From an uncultured Eubacteriaceae bacterium (GTDB taxonomy: Bacteria > Bacillota > Clostridia > Eubacteriales > UBA1433): a DNA stretch of 32,124 nt. Below, piece by piece: positions 6,652 to 14,772 of the stretch. A model generated the notes under the pieces. That model searched no databases, had not been told where the DNA came from, and saw nothing but the letters and a program-made list of their open reading frames with translations. The DNA lies in NCBI GenBank assembly GCA_937914785.1, contig CALGIV010000223.1, positions 1 through 32,124 on the forward strand, read 5' to 3'. Position 1 is the first letter of the stretch; every line of letters starts with the position of its first letter. Made by a program: the position numbers and the translations under genes.

Positions 6652-8052
6652 TTGATTAAAATCTACAATTCACTGACAAACCGAAAGGAAACATTTGAGC
6701 CGCTTGTCGAAGGCGAAGTAAAGATGTATTCGTGCGGTCCTACGGTATACAACTACTTTCACATCGGCAATGCGCGGCCTTTTATCTTTTTTGACGTCGT
6801 ACGGCGCTACCTGCAATATCGCGGTTATCAGGTCACTTTTATTCAAAACTTCACCGACGTCGACGATAAAATCATCAACCGCAGCATCGAAGAAGGAATT
6901 TCTCCGCAGGAAGTAGCGGAAAAATATATCGCGGAATATTTCGTGGACGCCGACGCACTGGGAATCAGGCGCGCAGACGTCCATCCGAGAGTCAGCGAAA
7001 ATATTCCGGAAATCATCAATCTCGTACAAACACTGATCGATAAGGAAATGGCCTACGAAAAAGACGGCAATGTATATTATCGCGTACACGCTTTTCCAGA
7101 GTACGGCAAGCTTTCCAAACAATCGCTGCAGGATTTGGAAGCAGGCTCACGCATTGAAGTGAGCGAAGAGAAGGAAGACCCGCTCGACTTCGCTTTATGG
7201 AAGAAGAAAAAAGAGGGTGAAATCTATTGGGAAAGCCCCTGGGGTCAGGGCCGCCCCGGCTGGCATATCGAGTGTTCGGCGATGGTAAAAAAATACCTCG
7301 GCGAAAGCATCGATATCCACGGCGGAGGCGCTGATCTGATCTTTCCGCATCACGAAAACGAAGTCGCACAATCGGAAGGCGCCACAGGCAAAACACTGGC
7401 TAACTACTGGATGCACAACGGCTATATCAACATCGACAACAAGAAAATGTCAAAGTCGCTCGGCAATTTCTTTACGGTACGCGATATCGCGCAGGAATTT
7501 GATCTGGAAACAGTACGGATGTTCTTGTTGAGCGCGCACTACCGAAGTCCGATCAATTTCAGTAAAGAACTCATTCAGTCGACGGAAAAGTCTTTGGAAC
7601 GCATCTATAATGCCAAGAACAATCTGAACTACCTGCTCTCGTTAAACAACGACAGCCCGTTTGAAGAAAAAGACGCCCGGTGGATTGAGCACATTCAACA
7701 GTACCGCGAAAAGTTTATCGCAGCGATGGATGATGACTTTAACACGGCCGATGCGCTCGCCGCAATTTTTGAACTCGTGCGCGATATCAACGCGACTATC
7801 GACGAATCTTCCGCACCGCAGGTTTTAAACGCCGCCAAGGCGGAACTGGAGGAACTGACCGCCGTTTTAGGTATCGCCGAAAAAGATACTACCGACATCC
7901 TGGACAAAGAAATTGAAGCGTTGATCGAACAGCGCCAGCAAGCGCGCAAAGACAAGGACTTTGCCCTTGCCGATAAAATCCGCGATGAATTAAAAGCAAA
8001 AAATATTATACTGGAGGATACGCGCGACGGCGTAAAATACAGACGCATTTGA
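6652..8052 (+). CDS. cysS: Cysteinyl-tRNA synthetase
   Basis: This class I synthetase of 466 residues attaches cysteine to tRNA-Cys. Seen from TTG 6652: Cys 28 of SCGPTVYN, the HIGN signature (37-40), the ECSAM and HHENE zinc ligands, and KMSKSLGNF. The C-terminal helical domain with the RQQARKDKDFALAD segment is typical. TTG 6652 is preferred because AAAGGA (6638-6643) sits 8 bases before it and the N-terminus then reads MIKIYNSLT as in homologues. ATG 6643 is the alternative, but it overlaps that ribosome site. The order ispF–cysS–mrnC is common in Firmicutes. Confidence 0.96.
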   Translation: MIKIYNSLTNRKETFEPLVEGEVKMYSCGPTVYNYFHIGNARPFIFFDVVRRYLQYRGYQVTFIQNFTDVDDKIINRSIEEGISPQEVAEKYIAEYFVDADALGIRRADVHPRVSENIPEIINLVQTLIDKEMAYEKDGNVYYRVHAFPEYGKLSKQSLQDLEAGSRIEVSEEKEDPLDFALWKKKKEGEIYWESPWGQGRPGWHIECSAMVKKYLGESIDIHGGGADLIFPHHENEVAQSEGATGKTLANYWMHNGYINIDNKKMSKSLGNFFTVRDIAQEFDLETVRMFLLSAHYRSPINFSKELIQSTEKSLERIYNAKNNLNYLLSLNNDSPFEEKDARWIEHIQQYREKFIAAMDDDFNTADALAAIFELVRDINATIDESSAPQVLNAAKAELEELTAVLGIAEKDTTDILDKEIEALIEQRQQARKDKDFALADKIRDELKAKNIILEDTRDGVKYRRI

Positions 8053-8474
8053 CAACACTACACGTAAATAAAGAAAAAATCAATATCGATCACTTAGGCC
8101 CCGCACAGCTTGCTTATATTGGGGATGCCGTATACGAAATCTGTATCCGCCAATACCTGTTGGGCACAGGCATAAGCAAACCCGGCAGACTGCAAAAATT
8201 GGCCGAAGGCTATGTCAAAGCCCAAACCCAACATAAGGCGCTTGAAGCCATCAGGGCTTTGCTGACAGCGGAAGAAGATGCCATCGTGCTGCGCGGCAGA
8301 AATCATAAACATAAAACCAGACCCAAAAACGCGACAGTCGAAGAATATAACAATGCGACAGGCTTTGAAGCGTTGATCGGCTATCTTTATCTGAAAGGCC
8401 GGTCGCAGCGTATCGACGAAATCGTTGCGGCAGCAATCCAGTCTGGAACAGAGGAAGATGAACGTGTACGATAA
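8049..8474 (+). CDS. mrnC: Mini-ribonuclease III
   Basis: Mini-III matures 23S rRNA ends and consists of an RNase III catalytic domain without a dsRNA-binding domain; 141 residues is the right size. YIGDAVYE carries the catalytic Asp 26, and RGRNHKHKTRPKNA and ATGFEALIGYLYL complete the signature, including the second acidic cluster. The TTG start at 8049 shares four bases (TTGA) with the cysS stop and has no clear Shine-Dalgarno site, so translation probably depends on termination of cysS. A full-length RNase III (rnc) is also present at 24340-25026. Confidence 0.93.
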   Translation: MTTLHVNKEKINIDHLGPAQLAYIGDAVYEICIRQYLLGTGISKPGRLQKLAEGYVKAQTQHKALEAIRALLTAEEDAIVLRGRNHKHKTRPKNATVEEYNNATGFEALIGYLYLKGRSQRIDEIVAAAIQSGTEEDERVR

Positions 8475-8955
8475 AGCCGCCGTCCTGGCTTACCTCGACG
8501 GAAAAAACGTTTCTTACGACCTCATCGAACACGAGCCAATGTATACGATCGGTCAAATGGAAGAGGCTGGCCTGACAGCAGGGATTGATGTCTGCAAAAA
8601 CTTATTTTTACGTGACTATAAAGGCAAAAATCATTATTTGATCAGCTTCTTGTGCCATAAAAAGATGGATTTAAAAGAAATCAGTCAAAAGCTGGTTTCC
8701 ACGCGCTTAAGTTTTGCCAGCGCACAGCGGCTTGAACAGTATTTAAAGCTGACACAGGGCGCCGTTTCCCCTTTCGGCTTACTAAACGACAGCGCGCGGA
8801 CCGTTGAAGCCGTCTTTGATAAAGCGCTCCTCGGCCGCACTAAGACAGCATTTCATCCGAATGACAATTCCGCGACCGTCATCATACACTTTGACGATCT
8901 GCTTAATATCATTCAATCGCTGGGAAACCGCATTACTTTTATCGACATAGCATAA
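8458..8955 (+). CDS. YbaK/PrdX-family aminoacyl-tRNA deacylase
   Basis: This 165-residue protein belongs to the YbaK/ProRS-INS fold of trans-editing deacylases, which hydrolyse mischarged tRNAs. LIEHEPMYTI near the N-terminus, VCKNLFLRDYKGKNHYLI with the family lysine (about residue 45-60) and TQGAVSPFGLLND toward the C-terminus match PrdX, generally assigned to Ala-tRNA-Pro editing. The start is ATG 8458, just after GAGGA; GTG 8464 has better spacing and is possible. It overlaps the end of mrnC by 17 bases. It directly precedes the T-box-controlled thrS, but the T-box has its own promoter. Substrate specificity cannot be read from the sequence. Confidence 0.85.
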   Translation: MNVYDKAAVLAYLDGKNVSYDLIEHEPMYTIGQMEEAGLTAGIDVCKNLFLRDYKGKNHYLISFLCHKKMDLKEISQKLVSTRLSFASAQRLEQYLKLTQGAVSPFGLLNDSARTVEAVFDKALLGRTKTAFHPNDNSATVIIHFDDLLNIIQSLGNRITFIDIA

Positions 8956-8963
8956 AATGACCA

Positions 8964-8991
8964 TTGACATAATTTGAAAAATGTGTAAAAT
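8964..8991 (+). promoter_or_regulatory. Promoter of the thrS T-box transcript
   Basis: TTGACA (8964-8969) is a perfect -35 hexamer and TAAAAT (8986-8991) a good -10, separated by 16 bases. It lies just after the deacylase stop and just before the T-box leader. Confidence 0.75.
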
Positions 8992-9009
8992 AAACTATTA
9001 TAACAATAC

Positions 9010-9234
9010 AAACCGATGAAAAAGACGAGTAAATGGAAGCTCCTTCAGAGAGATGTCGCCTTGGCTGAAAGCGATTTTAGGCAACGCTTCCGTTGAAAAC
9101 CCCTTTGGAGGTGCTGCAAGCAAGTAAGCAGCAATGGTGATGCCATTACAATCATAAGCGGACAGCTTCGTCTGTCAATAAAGGTGGAACCGCGGTTAAG
9201 ATATCGTCCTTTGCATGTCAAAGGGCGTTTTTTT
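9010..9234 (+). promoter_or_regulatory. T-box leader with terminator/antiterminator controlling thrS
   Basis: This is a tRNA-sensing riboswitch. The AGAGAG element of Stem I is at about 9047-9052. A plausible specifier codon ACC (Thr) is at 9099-9101 in a GAAAACC bulge. The conserved T-box sequence AAGGTGGAACCGCGG is at 9181-9195; it pairs with the tRNA acceptor end. The intrinsic terminator has a 9-bp stem 9205-9213/9219-9227 with one G-U pair, followed by seven T (9228-9234). Uncharged tRNA-Thr should stabilise the antiterminator and allow read-through into thrS. It fills the gene-free stretch 8956-9259. Confidence 0.92.
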
Positions 9235-9259
9235 GTATCGGATAAAAGGAGGAAGAAAG

Positions 9260-11167
9260 ATGATCAACATTACATTAAAAGACGGCAACAAAATCGCTGT
9301 TGAAAAGGACTCTGATCTTTACGATGTCGCCAAGGCGATCAGCCCCGGTCTGGCCGTTAACGCATTGGTCGGCGAAGTAGACGGCTGCGTGCACGATTTG
9401 TCTTACACGCTGGAAAACGACAGCGCCGTTCAGATATTCACATTCGAAGATAAGGCCGGCAAAGAGGCCTTCTGGCACACGAGCTCACACGTGATGGCCC
9501 AAGCCGTAAAACGCCTGTTTCCAGGCGTCAAGGTCGCAATCGGGCCGGCGATCGACAACGGCTTTTATTACGACTTCGACACGGAAGTTCCTTTCGTTTC
9601 CGAAGATCTGGAAAAAATCGAAGCGGAAATGAAAAAAATCGTCAAAGAGAATTACATTTTACACCGCTTCGAAAAACCAAAAGCAGAAGCGCTAAACTAT
9701 TTTAAAGAACAGGGCGAAGATTATAAAGTTGAACTCGTCGAGGGGCTTGAAGACGATGCTGTCATCAGCTTTTACGAACAGGGAGAGTTTGTCGACCTGT
9801 GCGCCGGGCCGCATCTGTACGACCTGTCTAAAATCAAGGCCATCAAGCTGACGAGCATTGCCGGCGCTTACTGGCGCGGCGATGAACAGAATAAGATGCT
9901 GCAACGCATCTACGGCATTACATTTCCGAAAAAAAGTATGCTGGACGAATATTTACAGTTGATGGAAGAAGCGAAGAAGCGGGACCACAGAAAGCTCGGC
10001 AAAGAGCTGGATTTATACTCGATTATGGAAGAAGGCCCGGGCTTTCCGTTCTTCCATCCGAAGGGTATGATTTTGCGCACAGAGCTGGAAAATGCCTGGC
10101 GGCAGGAACACTACAAACGCGGCTATGATGAAATCCGCACACCGATTATGCTGGACAGCGAGCTGTGGCACCGTTCCGGTCATTGGGATAATTATAAAGA
10201 CAATATGTACTTTTCAGAAATCGACGAACGCACTTACGCCTTAAAGCCGATGAACTGCCCCGGCGCGATGCTGCTTTATAAACGCAAGATGTTTTCTTAT
10301 CGCGATTTGCCGCTGCGTATGGGAGAGCTTGGCATCGTGCACCGCCACGAGCTCAGCGGCGCCTTGCACGGCCTGATGCGCGTGCGCTGCTTCACACAGG
10401 ACGACGCACACATCTTTATGACGCCCGAAATGATTACCCAGGAAATAATCAACGTTATGGAATTGATCGATTATTTTTACAGTCTGTTCGGCTTCAGCTA
10501 CCGCATAGAACTCTCTACGCGCCCCGAGAAATTTATGGGCGAAATCGCAGACTGGGACGCAGCGACAGACGCACTGCGTAAGGCATTGGATTTAAAAGGT
10601 AAAGAGTATACGATTAACGAAGGCGACGGCGCATTTTACGGGCCAAAGATCGACTTCCACCTTACGGACTGCCTGAACCGGACGTGGCAGTGCGGCACGA
10701 TTCAGCTCGACTTTCAGATGCCGGAACGCTTCGACTTATACTACGTCGGTGCGGACGGCGAAAAGCACCGTCCGATCGTCATACACAGAACGTGTTTCGG
10801 CTCCATTGAGCGCTTTATTGCGATTTTAACGGAGCACTTTGCCGGCGCCTTCCCGCTGTGGCTGGCTCCCGTACAGTGCGTCATCATCCCCGTCGCAAGC
10901 GACTACAATGACTATGCCAATATGGTGTATTCCCGCTTTTTATCTGCGGGAATCCGCGCTGAGATTGACGACCGGAATGAAAAGATGGGCTATAAAATCC
11001 GCGAAGCACAGATGCAGAAAATCCCCTATATGTTTATCGTCGGCGAAAAAGAAGCCGGCGAAAATACGATCTCTGTACGCAGCAGGCAGGAAAAGGACGG
11101 CGGCGTGTTCTCTATTGACAATTTCATCGTGAAAATGCTCGATGAAATCAGTACAAAAACACCGTAA
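9260..11167 (+). CDS. thrS: Threonyl-tRNA synthetase
   Basis: The 635-residue class II enzyme charges tRNA-Thr. Domains in order: TGS (about 1-62), the SAD editing domain with HTSSHVMAQAVK and CAGPHLYD, the catalytic core with motif 2 (HRHELSGALHGLMRVR), the zinc site in MNCPGAML and motif 3 (HRTCFGSIERFIAIL), and the C-terminal anticodon-binding domain. ATG 9260 follows AAAGGAGG at the ideal distance. An upstream ATG at 9215 lies within the T-box terminator and would add residues foreign to the family. Expression is expected to rise when threonine is scarce. Confidence 0.97.
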   Translation: MINITLKDGNKIAVEKDSDLYDVAKAISPGLAVNALVGEVDGCVHDLSYTLENDSAVQIFTFEDKAGKEAFWHTSSHVMAQAVKRLFPGVKVAIGPAIDNGFYYDFDTEVPFVSEDLEKIEAEMKKIVKENYILHRFEKPKAEALNYFKEQGEDYKVELVEGLEDDAVISFYEQGEFVDLCAGPHLYDLSKIKAIKLTSIAGAYWRGDEQNKMLQRIYGITFPKKSMLDEYLQLMEEAKKRDHRKLGKELDLYSIMEEGPGFPFFHPKGMILRTELENAWRQEHYKRGYDEIRTPIMLDSELWHRSGHWDNYKDNMYFSEIDERTYALKPMNCPGAMLLYKRKMFSYRDLPLRMGELGIVHRHELSGALHGLMRVRCFTQDDAHIFMTPEMITQEIINVMELIDYFYSLFGFSYRIELSTRPEKFMGEIADWDAATDALRKALDLKGKEYTINEGDGAFYGPKIDFHLTDCLNRTWQCGTIQLDFQMPERFDLYYVGADGEKHRPIVIHRTCFGSIERFIAILTEHFAGAFPLWLAPVQCVIIPVASDYNDYANMVYSRFLSAGIRAEIDDRNEKMGYKIREAQMQKIPYMFIVGEKEAGENTISVRSRQEKDGGVFSIDNFIVKMLDEISTKTP

Positions 11168-11184
11168 AATACAATTAATTGATG

Positions 11185-11210
11185 ACCGGCTTTTGAAAAG
11201 CCGGTTTTTT
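11185..11210 (+). terminator. Intrinsic terminator of thrS
   Basis: An 8-bp stem ACCGGCTT/AAGCCGGT (11185-11192 and 11197-11204) with a TTGA loop is followed by six T. It lies 17 bases after the thrS stop. Confidence 0.85.
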
Positions 11211-11236
11211 ATTGGAAGAAATTTCACGAAATTATC

Positions 11237-11265
11237 TCGACAAACATAGAATAAAGCAGGACAAT
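11237..11265 (+). promoter_or_regulatory. Candidate hsp20 promoter with upstream palindrome
   Basis: TCGACA (11237-11242) and GACAAT (11260-11265) have a 17-base spacer; the -10 is only a 4/6 match. Immediately upstream, AATTTC-AC-GAAATT (11220-11233) is a 6+6 inverted repeat that could be an operator. It is not a CIRCE element. Confidence 0.4.
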
Positions 11266-11316
11266 ACAGATCATTGAACGCATCTACTAAGAACGCTGAC
11301 AAAGGAGGGTGTGACT

Positions 11317-11748
11317 ATGTCAAATTTATTACCAGTGAGCAGAAACTTCGCCGCCATAAACAATTTCAACAACCTGATGGATAACTCTTTTGGCAACGTA
11401 TGGCCATTGAGCAAAACGATGTTTGTTCAAACGTTCAACATTGATGTACAGGAACAGCCGCAGGCCTACATCATAAAAGCAGATCTGCCCGGCATCAAAA
11501 AAGACGAGATCAACATCGCATTAAACGATGGCAGGCTGTCAATCGAAGTGCTGCAAAATGAAGAAAATGAAGAGAAAGATGCACATTACATCTACCAGGA
11601 ACGCCGAAGCTCTTCTATGGCCCGCACCGTTTATCTGGCCGATGCCGACAATGAGGGCGCACAGGCAGAACTGGACGACGGCGTATTGAAAATCGTCATA
11701 CCGAAAAAAGCAAAAGAACACCGCAGCAGCCGAATCGACATCAACTGA
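11317..11748 (+). CDS. Hsp20/alpha-crystallin family small heat-shock protein
   Basis: The 143-residue protein has the alpha-crystallin domain at about residues 40-140: FNIDVQEQPQAYIIKADLPGI, DGRLSIEV, YQERRSSSMARTVYL and DDGVLKIVIPKK. Small heat-shock proteins are ATP-independent holdases that bind unfolding proteins in the cytosol as large oligomers. ATG 11317 is chosen because AAAGGAGGG (11301-11309) is properly spaced from it; GTG 11311 would be too close. The usual NGVL motif is DDGVL here. It is monocistronic, between the thrS terminator and a bidirectional terminator hairpin. Confidence 0.92.
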   Translation: MSNLLPVSRNFAAINNFNNLMDNSFGNVWPLSKTMFVQTFNIDVQEQPQAYIIKADLPGIKKDEINIALNDGRLSIEVLQNEENEEKDAHYIYQERRSSSMARTVYLADADNEGAQAELDDGVLKIVIPKKAKEHRSSRIDIN

Positions 11749-11792
11749 TTACGTACTACTGCGCTCCTGCTGCCGACTTTATCCGGCAAACA

Positions 11793-11825
11793 CGAAAATG
11801 AGGCATTATTCATGCCTCATTTTCG
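11793..11825. terminator. Bidirectional terminator hairpin between hsp20 and membrane gene C
   Basis: A perfect 14-bp inverted repeat, CGAAAATGAGGCAT (11793-11806) and its complement (11812-11825), has a 5-base loop. The flanking A/T steps are inside the stem. It overlaps the last codons and the stop of the minus-strand gene, so it serves convergent transcription from both sides. Confidence 0.65.
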
Positions 11826-12963
11826 ATGTAGGATCTTCTTCATCCGGCAAAACCGGCACGATACCGTCTTTGGACGGCTCCGGTTGCGATACCGGTTTTG
11901 TATTTGAGGCCGGCATATCCGCAGGCGGACTGCTCCCGCCCGCCTGCGGCGTTCCGGGCTGCCGGTTGTAAACCTCTCTCTGCGGCGGATAAGGCACTTG
12001 CACATATGAGTTATTATTGCGTAAATCTCGCTGAACAAAATATTCTTCCATCACATTTCGCTCGGACTCAACTTCCGCAATCTGCCCTTTAACACCATCA
12101 AAATCTGTAAATATTACACCGCTAAACGGCGCAAGCAGAATCAGGCAGAACGACTGCGCTATACCGATTAACAGCTCAAGCCTAAACAGTCCGTTACCAT
12201 CCGCCATTCTGAGCAATGCTGTAAAAGCCAACAATACGGCCGTGTAAATCAGATTGAACAAAAGCATATTGCCAAATACTTTTAAACGATCTCCTTTTGT
12301 CAACTTACGCGAAAGATTTAAAGACTCAATGCCGCTTACTTTATAACGCATCCGTGCAAACGGCACAAAACCATAAATCGATATCAAAACATGTACGATA
12401 ATAATCGTTGCCAAATACAGCGCCAACGCCTGCCAGCCCCCACTGCGGATCAAGTAGGCAAATCCCGCCAAATTCGCCGGTCGGCTGCCGACAAAGAAAA
12501 TTTCCAAACGCTTAAATATCACTATGATAATCCAGGAAAAAAAGCCTATCCACAGATAAGTACCAAATAACGGAAAAGCACGCTTAGCTCCAAAACTCAA
12601 ACTATCACCCAAAAACCGCTTCTTTCCTTTCACATATCCTTCTGTTAAAGCGAAAATACTGCCCTGAGCAAAACAGCAAAGCCAAATCACCACAACCAGA
12701 ACCAGAGACATCAAAAAAAGCTCTCCCACTATACTTGCGCCCCCCAAATGATGAAAAGAGAAATAATATGGCTTTGAAAAATATCCTACTAAAATGAAAA
12801 TACCGGTCAATATTCCCACACCGGCAATCAACGCCACAACCAAGATACGCCCAAAATGATTGAGGCCTGCTTGAAAGCTCGTCGATAAATAAGCGGAAAA
12901 AGGCCGTAGTCGTGCCGGCGGTGTTTGCGGCGGCGATACCATATTCCTGTGTTCACCATTCAT
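11806..12963 (-). CDS. Polytopic membrane protein, paralogue C of a three-gene array
   Basis: This 385-residue protein of unknown function starts at ATG 12963 after an AGAGGGGG site. About six hydrophobic segments lie between residues 35 and 290. The stretches IFALTEGYVKGKKRFLG and FARMRYKVSGIESLNLSRKL recur in the two upstream paralogues. The C-terminal ~100 residues are cytosol-like, proline- and glutamine-rich (VPYPPQREVY, PSKDGIVPVLPDEEDP). It lacks the longer N-terminal linker of the others and starts with a proline-rich leader (VSPPQTPPARLRPF). It is the most divergent of the three. No signal peptide or enzymatic motif is visible. Confidence 0.85.
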   Translation of the reverse strand: MNGEHRNMVSPPQTPPARLRPFSAYLSTSFQAGLNHFGRILVVALIAGVGILTGIFILVGYFSKPYYFSFHHLGGASIVGELFLMSLVLVVVIWLCCFAQGSIFALTEGYVKGKKRFLGDSLSFGAKRAFPLFGTYLWIGFFSWIIIVIFKRLEIFFVGSRPANLAGFAYLIRSGGWQALALYLATIIIVHVLISIYGFVPFARMRYKVSGIESLNLSRKLTKGDRLKVFGNMLLFNLIYTAVLLAFTALLRMADGNGLFRLELLIGIAQSFCLILLAPFSGVIFTDFDGVKGQIAEVESERNVMEEYFVQRDLRNNNSYVQVPYPPQREVYNRQPGTPQAGGSSPPADMPASNTKPVSQPEPSKDGIVPVLPDEEDPTSKMRHE

Positions 12964-13146
12964 TTTATGGCCCCCTCTTCTTTGCAATTTTTACAGTACA
13001 GTATTTTTTACGTACACTTTTACGCATGCACCGTATATTTTATCAGAGGCTATCTTTGCTTTTTATCGTGCAATCCCACACACCATTTAGAACACTTTGC
13101 AAATATATTCGTTTATCCTATCACAGCTTCATTATTTTCCTCTTAA

Positions 13147-14688
13147 TCAATCCAAATCTTCAATTTCGTCAAGTTCTTCTATATATAAACTCTCTCTCAG
13201 TGTCTCCGACAATTTGCCGCGTTTAATCTCATGTTCGCTCTTTACTACGATAGGCTGCAGTTTTATCTCAGGCAGCTCTACTTCTTCATGCTCTTTTTCA
13301 AGCATAACCACTTCTGAAAGTACAGATTCAATAGAACGTTTTTTGACTGCAGCTGCCGCCTTTGGCGGCTGTGCAACGGCCGCTACCGCAACCGGTTTAG
13401 ATTCCAACTGCTTTTCGCTTGCCTGCTCCCGTCTGCCCGATTCCGTTTCAGACGGTTTTTGCATTTCTGCTTTAAACACCAACTGTTCAAGCCTAACAGG
13501 CGGCTTCTCAGGTTTGCCAATGGCATCCGGCTCAATACCCATCGGCTTTAAAACATCGACCATTTTATCTGCCAGCGGATCATCTTTTGGCTCGGCGGTT
13601 CCCTGTTTATTTTTCCTCAGTTGTACAGGCGGCATTGCAAAAATCTCCTGTGTCGGCACTTTGCCCCGCTTAAGCGCAATCATTCTGCGGTCCTCGGCGT
13701 CAAAACATTTGTCCTGCGGACATTGCGGCAGCCTTTTTAATGAAGAGAGTGCGTATCGCCCGCGCGCCAACTCGAAATTTGTATACATCACCACGCGAAA
13801 CAACGGCAGGTACACGGCTATATACAAAACGAGCAAACCAAACAATAACGGCGTCAGCTGCATATTGTTTTCCCAGGCGCGCACCATACCAAACGCCAGC
13901 AATCCAAGTAAAACGCCCATAAAAATTGTATATAGCAATATATTAAAAAATATTTTACCCTTCTTCCCTTTTGCCAGCTTTCTCGACAGCTTCATTGACT
14001 TGATGCCATGCACTTTATAGCGCATTCTGATAAATGGTGTAAAATTATAGGCAACGGAAAGCGCCACCAATATTACGATGTAAAGCGCCGAAAGTGCGAT
14101 GAGCGCATAGGAAACCCAATTGTCAAAGATATTGCTTAAGCTAAAAAGCTCCTGTATGGATTCAAGCCCCGCTAATGATAAGAGGACCCGTGAGAGCAGC
14201 ACAAATAAAAATGTATACATGCTCAAATACAGCCCCCGCCAGATTCGCGAGCCGATGACAGGTACTGAACGCTTAAAAGCATATCCCAAAATACTTCCCA
14301 TCTTTCTTTTTACGCCTTTCACATACGCATCAACGATAAGATACAGACTGCACTGTGCAATATTGACGGCAAAAGAGATCAAAAACCAACATAAAACCAA
14401 TCCTGGTATCAAAGCTGTCATTGCGGGCCTTAAGGTCTCTAAAAGCCACGCGTAATCGACCAGGGTATATTCGAAAATCAATTGAGGATTGCCTAAAAGT
14501 TCGACAGGCAAATATCGACTGCCGGCCAAATAAAATATTCCGACAAAAATACCAATGCCCAGCAAAATAAATAATGCTGTAATAATATATGTCAATAATA
14601 ATTTAAAATAATGCTTTGTCCCGGCGCCAATTGCATTTGATAGATACGATCCAAATGACAAAATCTTTTCATTATAGCCAAAAATCAT
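13147..14688 (-). CDS. Polytopic membrane protein, paralogue B with long charged C-terminal tail
   Basis: The 513-residue product starts at ATG 14688 after TAGGAGG. Residues 1-330 hold about six membrane segments and the shared signatures VYLIVDAYVKGVKRKMGSI, GYAFKRSVPVIGSRIW and FIRMRYKVHGIKSMKLSRKL. Compared with the neighbours it adds a tail of about 150 residues rich in Lys, Glu, Ala and Pro, ending in a strongly acidic run (IEELDEIEDLD). The tail looks disordered or coiled and could bind partners. It begins 83 bases after gene A, with a terminator between, so the two may be only partly co-transcribed. No known function. Confidence 0.88.
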   Translation of the reverse strand: MIFGYNEKILSFGSYLSNAIGAGTKHYFKLLLTYIITALFILLGIGIFVGIFYLAGSRYLPVELLGNPQLIFEYTLVDYAWLLETLRPAMTALIPGLVLCWFLISFAVNIAQCSLYLIVDAYVKGVKRKMGSILGYAFKRSVPVIGSRIWRGLYLSMYTFLFVLLSRVLLSLAGLESIQELFSLSNIFDNWVSYALIALSALYIVILVALSVAYNFTPFIRMRYKVHGIKSMKLSRKLAKGKKGKIFFNILLYTIFMGVLLGLLAFGMVRAWENNMQLTPLLFGLLVLYIAVYLPLFRVVMYTNFELARGRYALSSLKRLPQCPQDKCFDAEDRRMIALKRGKVPTQEIFAMPPVQLRKNKQGTAEPKDDPLADKMVDVLKPMGIEPDAIGKPEKPPVRLEQLVFKAEMQKPSETESGRREQASEKQLESKPVAVAAVAQPPKAAAAVKKRSIESVLSEVVMLEKEHEEVELPEIKLQPIVVKSEHEIKRGKLSETLRESLYIEELDEIEDLD

Positions 14689-14741
14689 TATTCCGCCTCC
14701 TAAGGCCTGTCCTTTTCCATCCTGCCAAATTCAACTACACC

Positions 14742-14772
14742 TTAATAAAATAAAGGCCGGAAAATTTCCGGC
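14742..14772 (-). terminator. Terminator after membrane gene A
   Basis: On the minus strand, GCCGG and its complement (14768-14772 and 14756-14760), with the AAATTTT centre, form a hairpin starting at the stop codon of gene A. A T-rich run CTTTATTTTATT follows. Confidence 0.6.

Noticed and set aside
9215..9259. N-terminal extension of ThrS from ATG 9215
   Set aside because: The codon lies inside the T-box terminator hairpin, the extension does not match ThrS, and AAAGGAGG is placed for ATG 9260.
13097..14020. Long plus-strand open frame of about 307 codons
   Set aside because: It is antisense to membrane gene B, Ser-rich and low in complexity, with no ribosome site; it mirrors the Lys/Glu-rich tail of the real gene.
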